A stretch of 64,000 nucleotides of DNA from contig MCFH01000001.1 of NCBI GenBank assembly GCA_002104945.1, positions 2,204,501 to 2,268,500 of the forward strand, in the 5' to 3' direction. Below, one piece after another: positions 47,100 to 59,600 of the stretch. The position numbers and the translations under genes were made by a program. Within the stretch, counting starts at the first letter, position 1; every line of letters starts with the position of its first letter. The stretch comes from Piromyces finnis. Its lineage: Eukaryota; Neocallimastigomycota; Neocallimastigomycetes; Neocallimastigales; Neocallimastigaceae. Under the pieces are notes generated by a model. It ran no database searches and had not been told where the DNA came from. It saw nothing but the letters and a program-made list of their open reading frames with translations.

Positions 47100-48604
47100 A
47101 TGGTATCTAAAATATTAATTAATGCAATATTTGCATTATTAATTCAATGCATATATGCATTTTCACAAAGTAATCTTCCAAATGGATCTATTATAGTTGC
47201 AAAGGATGGTTCTGGAAATTATAATACTGTAATATAAAAGATTAATAAGTGAAAATAATATATATTAATAAAATGATAAACTAAATTTTAAAATTAAACA
47301 TTTCTTTATAGATTCAAGCGGCCATAAATGCTTTATCTAATTCAGCATCTTCTGAACGTATTATTTTTATAAAGAGTGGAACATATAATGAGCAGGTATC
47401 GATTAAGAAACATTTTGTTACTTTGATTGGTGAAAATAAAGACAAAGTTATTATAACTTATGATTTAAATAATGCCAAAACCGGTAGTAGCGCTGAATGT
47501 GCTACAGTTAAAGTTCAAGCTAATAATTTCAAAGCATTTGATATAACATTCCAAAACACTGCACCATTCCCAGGAAATAATGCTCAAGCTCCAGCTTTTT
47601 ATTCATTAGGTAATCAACATTTTTTTCAAAATTGTAATTTCTTAAGTTACCAAGATACACTTCTTTCATATCAAGGTACTCAGTATTTCAAAAAATGCTA
47701 TATTCGTGGTGTTACTGATTTCATTTGGGGTTTTGGTCGTGCAGTTTTTGATGGTTGTATTATTCATGCCGTTAATAAGGGTAGCAAAGATGCTTATCTT
47801 ACTGCTAATGTAATTAATAATATATATAGTTATTCATCAATTATTATTTTAATTCAAATCTTATATATATTTTTAATTATTTATTATAAAATATATTAAT
47901 TTATTTAGGGTAATGAAGATGGAAACTTTAAAGATGGTGGTTTCTTAATTATTAATTCAACCGTTAAAGTTGATAGCGGAATTAATTATTATTTAGGTCG
48001 ATTATGGAAAAAGAATTGCTATGTTATTTTTGCTAATACTGAACTTCCAGGATCGCAATTAAAAAAAGAAGGTTGGTTAACATTTAAGGGCTATGAAAAT
48101 TATTCATCAACTTCAAAAGTTGGTGAGTATCAATGCTTTGGTAGTAATTATTCCACTATTGGACGTGTTCCATATGCTAAAAACTTCTCAATTGTTCCAA
48201 GTATTTCTGATTTTCTTGGAGGAAATATTTCATATGCTTCAGATAGTGCATACTTTAATAATAACTCATATGCAGTTTCCCCAAATAATATTAATACTAA
48301 TAACATCAACACAAATGTTAACACAAATACTAACACTAATAATAATTCAAACAATAATTATATTTCCAATAATAATGCTGGTAATAATTCTAATTGTAAT
48401 TCTTTAGTAAGTATATAAAAAAGTTATTTTCTATGATCATAAAAAATAAATATTAATTACTTTTTTTTTTTTTTTAATAATTAATTTATTTTTATAAATA
48501 AAAAGTATTCTCAATGTGGTGGTATTAATTTTAATGGTGCTAAATGCTGTCAACAAGGTACATGCAAATATATCAATGATTGGTATTCCCAGTGTTCATT
48601 GTAA
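47100..48604 (+). CDS. Secreted pectin methylesterase with C-terminal CBM1, copy 1 (four exons)
   Basis: Exons 47100-47228, 47312-47809, 47909-48406 and 48506-48604 give 407 residues. A signal peptide (hydrophobic to ...CIYA) leads into a CE8 pectin methylesterase domain. Motifs expected for this beta-helix esterase are present: [23 protein letters not shown] (transition-state Gln), SYQDTLLS (Gln and acid/base Asp), TDFIWGFG (nucleophile Asp) and LGRLWKK (substrate Arg). An Asn/Thr-rich linker joins it to a CBM1 cellulose-binding module (YSQCGG ... CCQQGTC ... WYSQC) on its own 99-base exon. The enzyme would de-esterify pectin outside the cell. The first intron uses a weak donor (GTAATA) at the same position as the GTAAGT intron of copy 3. 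Confidence 0.9.
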
Positions 48605-48735
48605 ATTTAATAATATATATATCATATATATTAAATACAATAATTTAACATGTTAATAATTTTTAATGTGTAAATAATAAACATTTATAAAATATGTAAT
48701 TATTAGAATAGTACTAATGAATAAAAATAAAATAA

Positions 48736-48778
<43 letters not shown>

Positions 48779-48960
48779 ATATATGTATTTTTAAGAATGA
48801 AAATTAAATATTTTATTTTTATTAAGATTAGATGTTATAATTTAAATAATATATATATGTATTTAATAAAATTTTATTATTATTAATGTTGTGTAATTTT
48901 CTTAAAAATCTAAAATTTTTATAAATATATAATAAATGATATAATCTTCATATGTAATTT
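48605..48960. other. Short intergenic segment between convergent genes
   Basis: Probable overlapping 3' regions. It contains an AAAT array at about 48736-48780. No gene is seen. Confidence 0.5.
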
Positions 48961-50385
48961 TTACTGCAGTGATGGGTGTTCTGCTCCATTATTAATTAAA
49001 CATTTTAATATTTTTTTGTTTAATATTTCAAAAGCATAATCTAATGGTAATTTATTTTTAATATCTCTTTTATTGACATTAGAACCATGTTCAATTAAAT
49101 ATCTTACTATATCTTCATTTTCATACATAATAGCAAAGATTAATGGAGTTTTACCACTTTTTCCTCCACTTTTATTAATATCTGCACCATTTTCAACTAA
49201 ATATTGAATAACTGATTTTCTATAATCTTCAATATTTTCAGTATCAAACATTTTCAAGGCACACAATAGTGGTGTTATTCCATTTTTATTTTTTTTATTT
49301 GTATCAGCATAATGCTTTACTAAATACTTCACCAGTTCTAAATTCTTTTTCTTTATTACATAGTTCAGAAAAGTTTCTCCTTTGCTATTTGTTATGTTAA
49401 TATTTACACCTTGATCAATTAAATATTTCAATATATTATTACTATTAGTGTTAGCAAGATCATATAAAATTTCATTTTGTTGACTATTAACCACATCGAT
49501 TTTTGAACCATTTTCAACCAAATATTCAACTAAATCATTATCTCTTTTTTCTAATGCCAATATTAATGGGGTTTTACCATCACTAAATTTTTCATTAACC
49601 CTCAATCCATTTTTAATAATATACATTATTATATGTTTCTTATAATGTAACTTATTTATAGCATACTCAAATGGTGATATATTATATTTATTCCGTTGAT
49701 TAATATTAGCTCCATGATCAATTAACCATTTTACAATATCCTCTTTGTCATATTTTATAGCATAAATTAAGGGTGTTTTACCATATTGATCTTCATGATT
49801 AATATTCGAACCCATTTCCTTAAAATAATTTAGGATATCTATATTTCCTCCTTCGATAATAGCATCAATGAATGGTGTTTTTCCTTTATTATCATGTTTA
49901 TTAATATCAATACCCAGTTGATTTAAATATTTAATTAAACTTAAATTTTTTTTTGTAATTGAAGATTTTAGAATTGAATTACTACCATTCACATCAAAAT
50001 ATTGATATTCAGCACCGCCTTTTTCAATTAAATATTCAATTATTTTTTTTGCTTTTTCTTTATTCTTTACTATGTTTATAGTATATAGAATATAATGATT
50101 ATTTTTTATTTTTTTATCTTTAAATATTTTTTTATTAATATCAGCACCATTTTCTATTAAATAACTTACTATATAATCATTTTCACTTTCAATGGCATAA
50201 TCTATTAACGATTTTCCTTCCTCATTTTTTTGATTTATATCAAAATTATTATTAAGTAAAACGTCTCTAAATGAAATTTCACTTAATTTTAATAAACTTT
50301 TGTATTCGGTAAAATCTATTTTAAGATTATTCATATTGTAATTCATTACACTTTCTCCTTTATCATTTTCATTCATTTTTAACAT
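48961..50385 (-). CDS. Ankyrin-repeat protein (474 aa)
   Basis: A single exon encoding about 12 ankyrin repeats of roughly 33 residues after a short N-terminus. Typical units are GKTPLIYAIKYDKEDIVKWL and LIEHGSNVNKRD; the helices and the G-A/S-D/N-I-N turns are well conserved. There is no signal peptide, membrane helix or extra catalytic domain. Its binding partner cannot be read from sequence. It lies antisense between pectin methylesterase copies 1 and 2, so it interrupts that family cluster. The ATG at 50385 is the first in frame; a second at codon 4 is also possible. Confidence 0.88.
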   Translation of the reverse strand: MLKMNENDKGESVMNYNMNNLKIDFTEYKSLLKLSEISFRDVLLNNNFDINQKNEEGKSLIDYAIESENDYIVSYLIENGADINKKIFKDKKIKNNHYILYTINIVKNKEKAKKIIEYLIEKGGAEYQYFDVNGSNSILKSSITKKNLSLIKYLNQLGIDINKHDNKGKTPFIDAIIEGGNIDILNYFKEMGSNINHEDQYGKTPLIYAIKYDKEDIVKWLIDHGANINQRNKYNISPFEYAINKLHYKKHIIMYIIKNGLRVNEKFSDGKTPLILALEKRDNDLVEYLVENGSKIDVVNSQQNEILYDLANTNSNNILKYLIDQGVNINITNSKGETFLNYVIKKKNLELVKYLVKHYADTNKKNKNGITPLLCALKMFDTENIEDYRKSVIQYLVENGADINKSGGKSGKTPLIFAIMYENEDIVRYLIEHGSNVNKRDIKNKLPLDYAFEILNKKILKCLINNGAEHPSLQ

Positions 50386-51525
50386 CTATCATCTAAATAT
50401 AAAAGCTGGCTTTGACGTGACAATTTAAAATAAATTTTATTATTTGTTTATTTTTTTTATATTATGCTTTTTTAAAAAAAAAAAATAATTCTACTTTTAC
50501 GATTAATTTTGATTCTCTTGCTTTTACTATATTTCAATTATCTTAAAATAGAAAAAAATATATATATATTAATTTAGTCAATGTGGCTGGATATTTTAAT
50601 ATGTATATTAGTTTTACAGATATTTTTATGTATTTTTAATTAATAATGGCTTTTAAATACATATTTACATTTCTACAAATAAATTATCACTACTTTTTTT
50701 TTATATTATTTAATATATTTATTTATTGAATTTATAAGATTTTAACAAATATAGTTATTAGTAAAATATTTATTTTGATATTTATTATCAAAAAATAGTC
50801 TTATTTTTATATTCCAAAACAATTCATTTATTACTAAAATTAAACAATTCATTTATTACTAAAATTAATTTTAAGTAGCTGTTATTTCTAAGCATTTATA
50901 TTTATTCTATTTATATCAAATTTTTTTATTTGCTTTCTGTTAACTTTTTATTTGAAAAGATAATTCTTCATACACACATTGAATCTATTTAATAAATATA
51001 TAGTTGCGGCTTCTCTTACTAATTTAGATTATTTGCCGTTAAAATAATAAATTACTTTATTTTTTAATTTATTTATATAATCAAAATCTAGAAATGATTG
51101 GTCCTAATACAATAATGGTAATAATATTTTTTTTTTCTCTAAATAAAAAATACCTACTTCATTATTTCATATTACATATAAATTGTCTGATTTCTATATA
51201 TTAGTAAAATAATTTAATAATTAACTAATTTTTTTTAATTTAAAATTAATATAAAAAAAGTTTTTTTTATATAATATTTTATTTATAATTTATAATTTTT
51301 ATAAAAGTTAAATATTGAATTAACATATATAAATATTAAATTCCTTTATTTTTATTCCATTTTATTTTTAAACCATAATTATTATTTATTATCTATTATT
51401 TTTGTTATTATATAATTAAATTAAATCTATTCTTTTTTAGGTTATTTTTGTAATATATATCTAAATTTATTTATTTTGTAATATTTCGTTATATATATAA
51501 ATTCAATAATAAAAGAAAATATAAT
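50386..51525. other. Divergent promoter region, ankyrin gene and pectin methylesterase copy 2
   Basis: About 1.1 kb of AT-rich DNA between oppositely oriented genes. A 27-base direct repeat (around ACAATTCATTTATTACTAAA) occurs at about 50819 and 50844. No gene is seen. Confidence 0.5.
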
Positions 51526-53103
51526 ATGAAATTATTTTTAATAACAGTATTAGCATTAGTAATTCAAATTATTAATGCTTTTCCACAAAGTCAACTTTCA
51601 GGAAATGAAATTGTTGTAGCAAAAGATGGTTCAGGAAAATTTAATTCAATTCAAGCTGCAGTTAATTCATTACCACAATCAGCTAATTCAGAAAGAGTAA
51701 TTTATATTAAAAATGGTACATACAGAGAACAAGTCTCAATTCAAAAAGACTTTGTTACTTTAATTGGTGAAAATAAAGATAAAGTTATTATTACTTATGA
51801 CTTAAATAATGCTAAAACTGGAAGTAGTTCTGAATGTGCTACTGTTAAAGCAAAATGTAGTAATTTCAAAGCTTTCGACATTACTTTTGAAAATACTGCT
51901 CCATTCCCAGGTGATAATGCTCAAGCTCCAGCTTTTTATTCATATGGTAACAAACATTATATCGAAAATTGTAATTTCTTGAGTTACCAAGATACTTTAC
52001 TTTCATATCATGGAACTCAATATTTCAAGAATTGTTATATTCGTGGTTTAACTGATTTCATTTGGGGTTTTGGTCGTGCGGTATTTGATGATTGTAAACT
52101 TCATGTTGTTTCAAAAGGAGGAAAGAATACAGGTTATTTAACAGCTAATGGTAATGAAGATGGAAATTTCAAAGAAGGAGGTTTTCTTATTACTAATTCA
52201 AAAGTCACTTCTGATGGTGCTAAGTTCTATCTTGGTCGTTTATGGAAAAAGAATTGTTATGTTATTTTTGATAAAACAGAATTTCCAGGAGATAAAATTG
52301 TAAAAGAAGGTTGGTTAACTTTCAGTGGATATGATAATTATAAAAGCACTTCAAAGGTTGGTGAATATCAATGTAAAGGTAATAATTATAATACAAATGG
52401 TCGTGTTTCATGGTCTACTAAATTTAATAGTGCTCCATCAATTTCAGAATTCCTTGGTGGTGATCTTTCATTTGTTTCAAATACTGTTTACAAAGGTTCA
52501 TCTAATAATAACTCAATTCCAAACACTCAAACAACAACTCAAAACCCAGTTCAAAACCCAGTACCACAAACACCAGCTCAAAATCCAATTCCCCAGCAAC
52601 CAACAATTCAAAACCCAATACAGGAAACTCCAACTCAAAACTCAAATAATAATAATGGCTTTAATTTCGATTGGAGTAATTGGAATTGGAATAATTGGGG
52701 CAATAGCAATAACGGAAATACCAATAATAACTGGAATACTAATACAAATAATAATAACTGGTGGGGAAATAATAACTGGTGGAATAATTGGAATGCACCA
52801 GCTAATAGTGCAGCTCAACCTCAAGCACCAACAAATAATATGTGGGGAAATTGGGGTAATTGGAATATTTGGAAACGTAGCAACAAAAAATTAGAAGAAA
52901 AACTAATTGAAGAAGTAAAAAAGAATAAAATTGAAGAAAAACCAATTGAAATTCCAAAGAAAAGTAATAATAGTAATGAAAAAATTAAAAGAGAGTGTGT
53001 ACCATTAAATTCTCAATGTGGAGGTAATGGTTATATGGGAATTACTTGTTGTCAACAAGGAACATGTACCATTATTAATGAATGGTACTCAAAGTGTATA
53101 TAA
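51526..53103 (+). CDS. Secreted pectin methylesterase with C-terminal CBM1, copy 2 (intronless)
   Basis: 525 residues in one exon. A signal peptide (to ...IINA) precedes a CE8 domain with all expected catalytic residues ([32 protein letters not shown]). A long linker follows in three parts: Gln/Pro/Thr-rich repeats (QNP), a Trp/Asn/Gly-rich stretch (WNNWG, NNWWGNNNWW) and a Lys/Glu-rich charged piece. It ends in a CBM1 module with six cysteines (CVPLNSQCGG ... TCCQQGTC ... WYSKC). The CE8 half is nearly identical in DNA to copy 3. Copies 1 and 3 have an intron after codon 43 and this copy does not, which suggests intron loss. Confidence 0.93.
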   Translation: MKLFLITVLALVIQIINAFPQSQLSGNEIVVAKDGSGKFNSIQAAVNSLPQSANSERVIYIKNGTYREQVSIQKDFVTLIGENKDKVIITYDLNNAKTGSSSECATVKAKCSNFKAFDITFENTAPFPGDNAQAPAFYSYGNKHYIENCNFLSYQDTLLSYHGTQYFKNCYIRGLTDFIWGFGRAVFDDCKLHVVSKGGKNTGYLTANGNEDGNFKEGGFLITNSKVTSDGAKFYLGRLWKKNCYVIFDKTEFPGDKIVKEGWLTFSGYDNYKSTSKVGEYQCKGNNYNTNGRVSWSTKFNSAPSISEFLGGDLSFVSNTVYKGSSNNNSIPNTQTTTQNPVQNPVPQTPAQNPIPQQPTIQNPIQETPTQNSNNNNGFNFDWSNWNWNNWGNSNNGNTNNNWNTNTNNNNWWGNNNWWNNWNAPANSAAQPQAPTNNMWGNWGNWNIWKRSNKKLEEKLIEEVKKNKIEEKPIEIPKKSNNSNEKIKRECVPLNSQCGGNGYMGITCCQQGTCTIINEWYSKCI

Positions 53104-54315
53104 ATAGTATAATCATTAATATTTCAAGAATTATATATTTTAATAATCACATTTCAATTTTTATTTAATCAGTTTATATATAACTACTAAATTTTTTAAA
53201 AACATTTATCTGTATAAAAATAAATTATAGTAAATAAAATTATCTAAAAAAAAATAAATGTAGTACAATAGTACAATATTGTTATTTATTATATATAATT
53301 TAATAAGATTTTTAATATAAATTGAAACTTAATTGTATGAAGATTTACAATAAAATTCTTTTTTAATATTATTTATTATTTTTTAATTTTCTGTAATACT
53401 AAAGAATATAATTATACAAAATTAATTTTTTTAAATTAAAAACAAAGGACGACTGAAACCAACTTTAAAAGTGAAACATAAACATTAGAAATAAAGCAAT
53501 TCATAAAATTAAAATATATATATTATTTACTATTTAAAAGATTAAATAAAGTAATATTATTATTATTAAAATAAAATGTATTAGCATTTTTATTTTATAA
53601 AAAAATTATAATATATGCTTTTAAAAAATTATTATTCCTACCCCTGATTTATACATTATAATTTAAGAAATTATGATTTTCTTAAATTCTTTATGGTTTT
53701 TTAGTTTCTTAGTAAAGTTTAATATCTTTTTTATTTCCCTTTAAATAAATAATTAGTATTACTACATAATACACAATATAATATAATAAATTACATAAAT
53801 TACTTTATCATCATTAATTAAAATAAAATTATATAAAGTATTTTTATCACACTATAATTATTAACAATTAATTTGTATAATGTTTACAAATTGGAATTTA
53901 AATGCTAAAGTTTATTCATTAATAAAAATTATTTTGAAAGTTTATTATTTATTAGAATCAATTATGATATTAAAAATTAATTAAAATTAATATAAAGAAT
54001 TTTTTATATTGTAATTATTATAAATAAAATTTGTTTTTTTTTATAATAATATTAAATATTTTATCATTTTATTTGATAAAAATAATAAAATTATTGTTAA
54101 GGTAATGACTAAATTTTTTAAAATATGTGGTGGTGTGGTTATATTATTATTATTTTCATATATAATATATTTGTATTTTAATATTATGTAAAATGTTTTA
54201 ATGTATTATTGAATAGAATATATAATTTAAATTTAAATTTTTTTTTTTACATACTTTAAATTATTTATTTTTATTTAGATTGTTATTTTTTATGTTAGAT
54301 ATATTATAATCTAAA
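53104..54315. other. Intergenic AT-rich DNA
   Basis: No gene is seen. It separates pectin methylesterase copies 2 and 3. Confidence 0.45.
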
Positions 54316-55807
54316 ATGAAAGTCTATTCATTATTTATTATATCAATAATTAGCGTAATACAAGGTATATTAGCATTTTCACAAAGTAAACTTCCAAGTA
54401 ACGCAATTATTGTCGCAAAAGATGGATCTGGTAAATATAATACTGTAAGTAAAATAATAATGATATATTATCAATTAGTATTTAAACTATATTTAAAATG
54501 GAAATTAACATAAATTTATAAAAAAAAAATAATTTAAAATTGATTTTTATTTTATTAATTTAATTATAATATACTATATATATTTCTAATCATTAAACTA
54601 ATTAATTAATTAAAAAAAAAAAAAGATTCAAGCTGCAGTTAATTCTTTATCAAAATCAGCTAATTCAGAAAGAGTAATTTATATTAAAAATGGTACATAC
54701 AGAGAACAAGTCTCAATTCAAAAAGACTTTGTTACTTTAATTGGTGAAAATAAAGATAAAGTTATTATTACTTATGACTTAAATAATGCTAAAACTGGAA
54801 GTAGTTCTGAATGTGCTACTGTTAAAGCAAAATGTAGTAATTTCAAAGCTTTCGACATTACTTTTGAAAATACTGCTCCATTCCCAGGTGATAATGCTCA
54901 AGCTCCAGCTTTTTATTCATATGGTAACAAACATTATATCGAAAATTGTAATTTCTTGAGTTACCAAGATACTTTACTTTCATATCATGGAACTCAATAT
55001 TTCAAGAATTGTTATATTCGTGGTTTAACTGATTTCATTTGGGGTTTTGGTCGTGCGGTATTTGATGATTGTAAACTTCATGTTGTTTCAAAAGGAGGAA
55101 AGAATACAGGTTATTTAACAGCTAATGGTAATGAAGATGGAAATTTCAAAGAAGGAGGTTTTCTTATTACTAATTCAAAAGTCACTTCTGATGGTGCTAA
55201 GTTCTATCTTGGTCGTTTATGGAAAAAGAATTGTTATGTTATTTTTGATAAAACAGAATTTCCAGGAGATAAAATTGTAAAAGAAGGTTGGTTAACTTTC
55301 AGTGGATATGATAATTATAAAAGCACTTCAAAGGTTGGTGAATATCAATGTAAAGGTAGTAATTATAATACAAATGGTCGTGTTTCATGGTCTACTAAAT
55401 TTAATAGTGCACCATCAATTTCAAGTTTCCTTGGTGGCGATCTTTCATTTGTTTCTAATACAGTTTACAAACAACAAAACAATAACAATACCAACAATAA
55501 AACAGTTGTAAAAACTACAACAACAACTAAGCAAAGTGCTCCAACTAATAACAATAATAATAATAACAATGCTTGGAATAATTGGGACTGGAATAACTGG
55601 AATTGGTGGGGTCAACCTAATAACAATAATAATGTTAATAACAACAATAACAACAATAATAACAGCAGTAGTAATAATAGTAGTAGTAATAACAATGGTT
55701 GTAATCCATTATACTATCAATGTGGCGGTAAAGGATTTAAAGGATCTTCCTGTTGTAAACAAGGAAGCTGTAAAAAAATAAATGATTATTTCTCAATGTG
55801 CTCATAA
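54316..55807 (+). CDS. Secreted pectin methylesterase with C-terminal CBM1, copy 3 (two exons)
   Basis: Exons 54316-54444 and 54626-55807 give 436 residues. The first exon is 129 bases, exactly as in copy 1, and encodes the signal peptide and VAKDGSGKYNT. The second encodes the CE8 body ([23 protein letters not shown]), a linker rich in Asn, Thr and Trp (WNNWDWNNWNWWGQP), and a CBM1 with six cysteines (CNPLYYQCGG ... SCCKQGSC ... YFSMC). Over about 700 bases (54650-55360) it is almost identical in DNA to copy 2, whereas signal peptide, linker and CBM1 differ. All catalytic residues are intact. Confidence 0.92.
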
Positions 55808-56607
55808 ATTAATAGGATATTCTACTTATTAATAAATCAAGACAATATTAATTATTATCAAAATTAATAGCTTCAATATATTTTGTATTTGAAACATCAA
55901 CAAAATTTATAAATAAAGTATTATAAAACTCTTTTATTTATTATTAATATTTCATATATAATAATTAATAAAATTGACGCATTATTATACATATAACAAT
56001 AAATAATAAAACTGCTTATAATTTGGAATGAGAAAATATCGTTTAAATATCTAATTTTTTATTTTAACATATAATATAATATATTTTTTTAATGTATTAA
56101 TAAAAAATATTATTAATTACTTGCCTTTGTATATTGTTATTTTTGTTATTTTTGTTGCATTTAAATAAACAATAATAATAGATAATTAAAATTTTAGAAA
56201 AAAAAAAAGTAATGTAATATTTCCATTGAATTTAGCATAATTTATTTTTACATTTATATGCTTATTTCATATATTAAAAATAAGCCACAATATTTTTTAT
56301 ATTCAATAAATATATATATATATATTTTATTTTAAATATATAATATTTAAATGTCAAATTATCCTTTTTGTGATACATAATTTAATTATTTAATGTACTG
56401 AAAATATAATGTATGTATTGTTTTATTTCAATCAAGTTAAATTTTTTTTGTTATAATTTAAAGAAAAAAGTAATCTATATCAAACAAATTTATTGTAGAT
56501 TTTATATAAAATTTTAAATATAGAAAGTATAGAAGAAGGTTTAAAATAACAAATCAAATTAGTAACAACAATAGTGATAATAATATATAAACAATACTAA
56601 GCAAAAA
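55808..56607. other. Intergenic AT-rich DNA
   Basis: 3' flank of the esterase and leader of the NEMF-like gene. No other feature is seen. Confidence 0.45.
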
Positions 56608-59600
56608 ATGAAAAAAAGATTTTCTTTTTTAGATGTTGCAGCTGTTGTAAATGAAATACAAAAAAAATTACTAAATTTAAGACTTTCTAATATTTATGAT
56701 ATTAATCCAAAAGTATATTTATATATATGTTTTTTTTGTTTTATATTTATATATTATGTGTTTATTATATATTTATTTACAAAAAGAAAAAAATAATAAT
56801 TTTAATAAAGATAAGATTTAATGACTTTTTTTTTTTTCTTAATAATTGTAAAAATGAATTAAAAAGACATATTTATTAAAATTTGCTCGAAATGAAATTA
56901 AAGAATTTTTAATAGTTGAATCTGGTGTTCGCTTCCATACTACAAATTATTCAAGACAAAAAGAAAACACACGTTCAATTTTTGCTATGAAACTTCGTAA
57001 GCATATAAGAACTCGTCGTTTAACCTCTGTTAAACAATTGGGTACTGATCGTATTGTTGACTTATGTTTCGGTGAAGGTTAATATTCTTTAATTATTTGA
57101 TTTTTAAATTATTAAAATATTGAATTGTTTTATTATGTAATATTTAAAAATAAATGTAAATTAAAGTAATTATATATAATCAAAAATTTAATTATTTGAA
57201 ATTTAAATATATAATACAACAAAAAAGAAATAATAATAATAATTTTTACAATAATAACTTCTATAAACATATTATTTTATTTTTTAATATGTAATATTAT
57301 AATATTAATAGATGAAGCAAGTTACCATCTTATTTTAGAATTTTATTCATCTGGTAATGTAATCTTAACAGATAATAATTACAAAATATTATCTCTTTTA
57401 AGAACTGTTTCTGTTGACGAAAGAGATAAGGATGAAAAAACAAGATTTGCTGTAGGTGAAATATATGATGTTACGCAAGCAAAAAGTCATATACCTGTTA
57501 CAATGGAAGATCTCCAAAAAGCTTTAAGACCAGATGAAGAAGAAAGTAATAGTAATGATATTAATAAAGAAAAAGAGGGAAAAAAAACTATAGTAAATAC
57601 TGTTGTTAAATCTAATAAACCAGAAGTTCAAAGGGATCAAAAAGCACCAATGACTAAAAAGGAAAAAAGAAGATTAAAGGAAATGAAATTAAAGCAGGAG
57701 CAAAAAGAAAAAGAAGAAGAACAAAAGAAACAACAAAATCAAAATAAAAAGCAAAAAGAAAAAAATATTAAAAATATTACTTTAATACGTTGTATAAAAG
57801 AAAAATTTTCAGAAAAATATGGGCCAACTCTTGTCGATCATATTGTCAAAAAGTCAAATTTAAATCCTTCTCTTAAAGTTTTTACCGAACTTGATATTTC
57901 TTCAGAATCTCCTCAAATGCAAAATCTTTTAAAAGCTTTTAATGAAGCAGATGAAATTGTTAATTCAATTAATACAAACCAAAACAAAGGCTATATTATT
58001 AGTCATAAAATAGAAAGTAAAGCAAATATTAATAAGGACAATAAAAATAAAGACGAAGAATCTGACAATGTCGAAAATATTATATATGATGAATTCCATC
58101 CTTATCTCTTTACTCAATTTGAGGATAAACTTGATAACGTAATTACGTTCCAAAGTTTTAACGAAGCTGTTGATGAATATTATTCAAAGTTAGAAGCTCA
58201 ACAAATGGAATTAAAGAAGAAAAATACTGAAAATGCTGCACAAAAGAAACTTGATAACGTAAGAAAAGTTCAAGAAGATCGTATTAAAGGATTAGAAGAG
58301 GCATGTGAAAGAAATGTTGAAATGGCTCAAGCAATTGAAGCTAATCAAGATTATGTTGATCAATTAATTCAACTTATTCGTTCCTTCCTTGCTTCTGGTA
58401 TGGATTGGGTTGATCTTGAAAATATGTTAGCTGAAGAAAGAAAAAGAAACAATCCTGTTGCTTTAGCAATTAAGGAATTGAAGCTTATTAGTGGAATGGT
58501 ATCCGTGGAATTATTAATCCCTGAATATTTATATGGCATGAATGATAGTGACGAAGACAGTGAGGATGATAGTGAAGACGATAGTGAAGATGATGAAGAT
58601 GATGACAATAAATCTAAAACATCAAAAAATAAAAAAGATATAAAGAAGACGATTGTTGTTGATATTGATATTCATTCTTCTGCATATGCTAATGCAAGAA
58701 GATACTATGACATGAAAAGATCTGCATATGCAAAGCAAGAAAAAACTATTCAAGCTGCTGAAAAAGCTTTAAAATCTGCTGAAAAGAAGATTGCTAAAGA
58801 AATGAATATATCAAAAATGCCAATTGCACCTTCCATTGTAAAAGTACGTAAACCATACTGGTTTGAAAAATTTCATTGGTTTATTAGTTCTGAAAATTAT
58901 TTAGTATTAGCTGGTCGTGATGCTCTTCAAAATGAACAATTAGTAAGAAAGTATTTAAAAAAAGGTGATATTTATATTCATGCTGATATTCATGGTGCTT
59001 CTACTGTAATTGTTAAAAACACTAATCCAATGGGTGAAACCAAAGCCACTATTGCTTCAGGTGAATGTCCAATTCCACCTACTACTCTTTTACAAGCAGC
59101 TACAATGGCTGTTTGTTATTCAAAAGCTTGGGATTCTAAGGTTGTTACTAGTGCTTATTGGGTTTATGATCATCAAGTTTCCAAAACAGCTCCTTCTGGT
59201 GAATATCTTACAACTGGTAGTTTCATGATTAGAGGTAAGAAAAATTGGTTACCAGTTGTTCAATTAGTATATGGTTTTGGTTTCTTATTCCGTATTGAAG
59301 ATTCAAATATTCCAAGACATTATTGGGAACGCCGTCCATGGGGTAGAGATATTGATGAAACAGATGAAGTAATTTCCAAAAAAATTGCATTAAAACGTGA
59401 GAAACAAAGAGAAGCTATGTTAAATTTACATCAAATCAAGGATATTGAAGACCAAGATGATGATGATGATGATGATGATGTACAAGATAAAGATAAAAAA
59501 GAAACTAACAAGGAAATCGATTCTAAAGAAACTAATAATGAAACTGAAAATGTAGAAGAAAATAAAGAAAACAATAAAGAAGGAAATGATTCTAATGAAG

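Noticed and set aside
52980-53103. Fungal dockerin (cellulosome) domain at the esterase C-terminus
   Set aside because: The Cys spacing with QCGG and WYSKC matches CBM1. The dockerin pattern of anaerobic fungi is not present in any of the three esterases.
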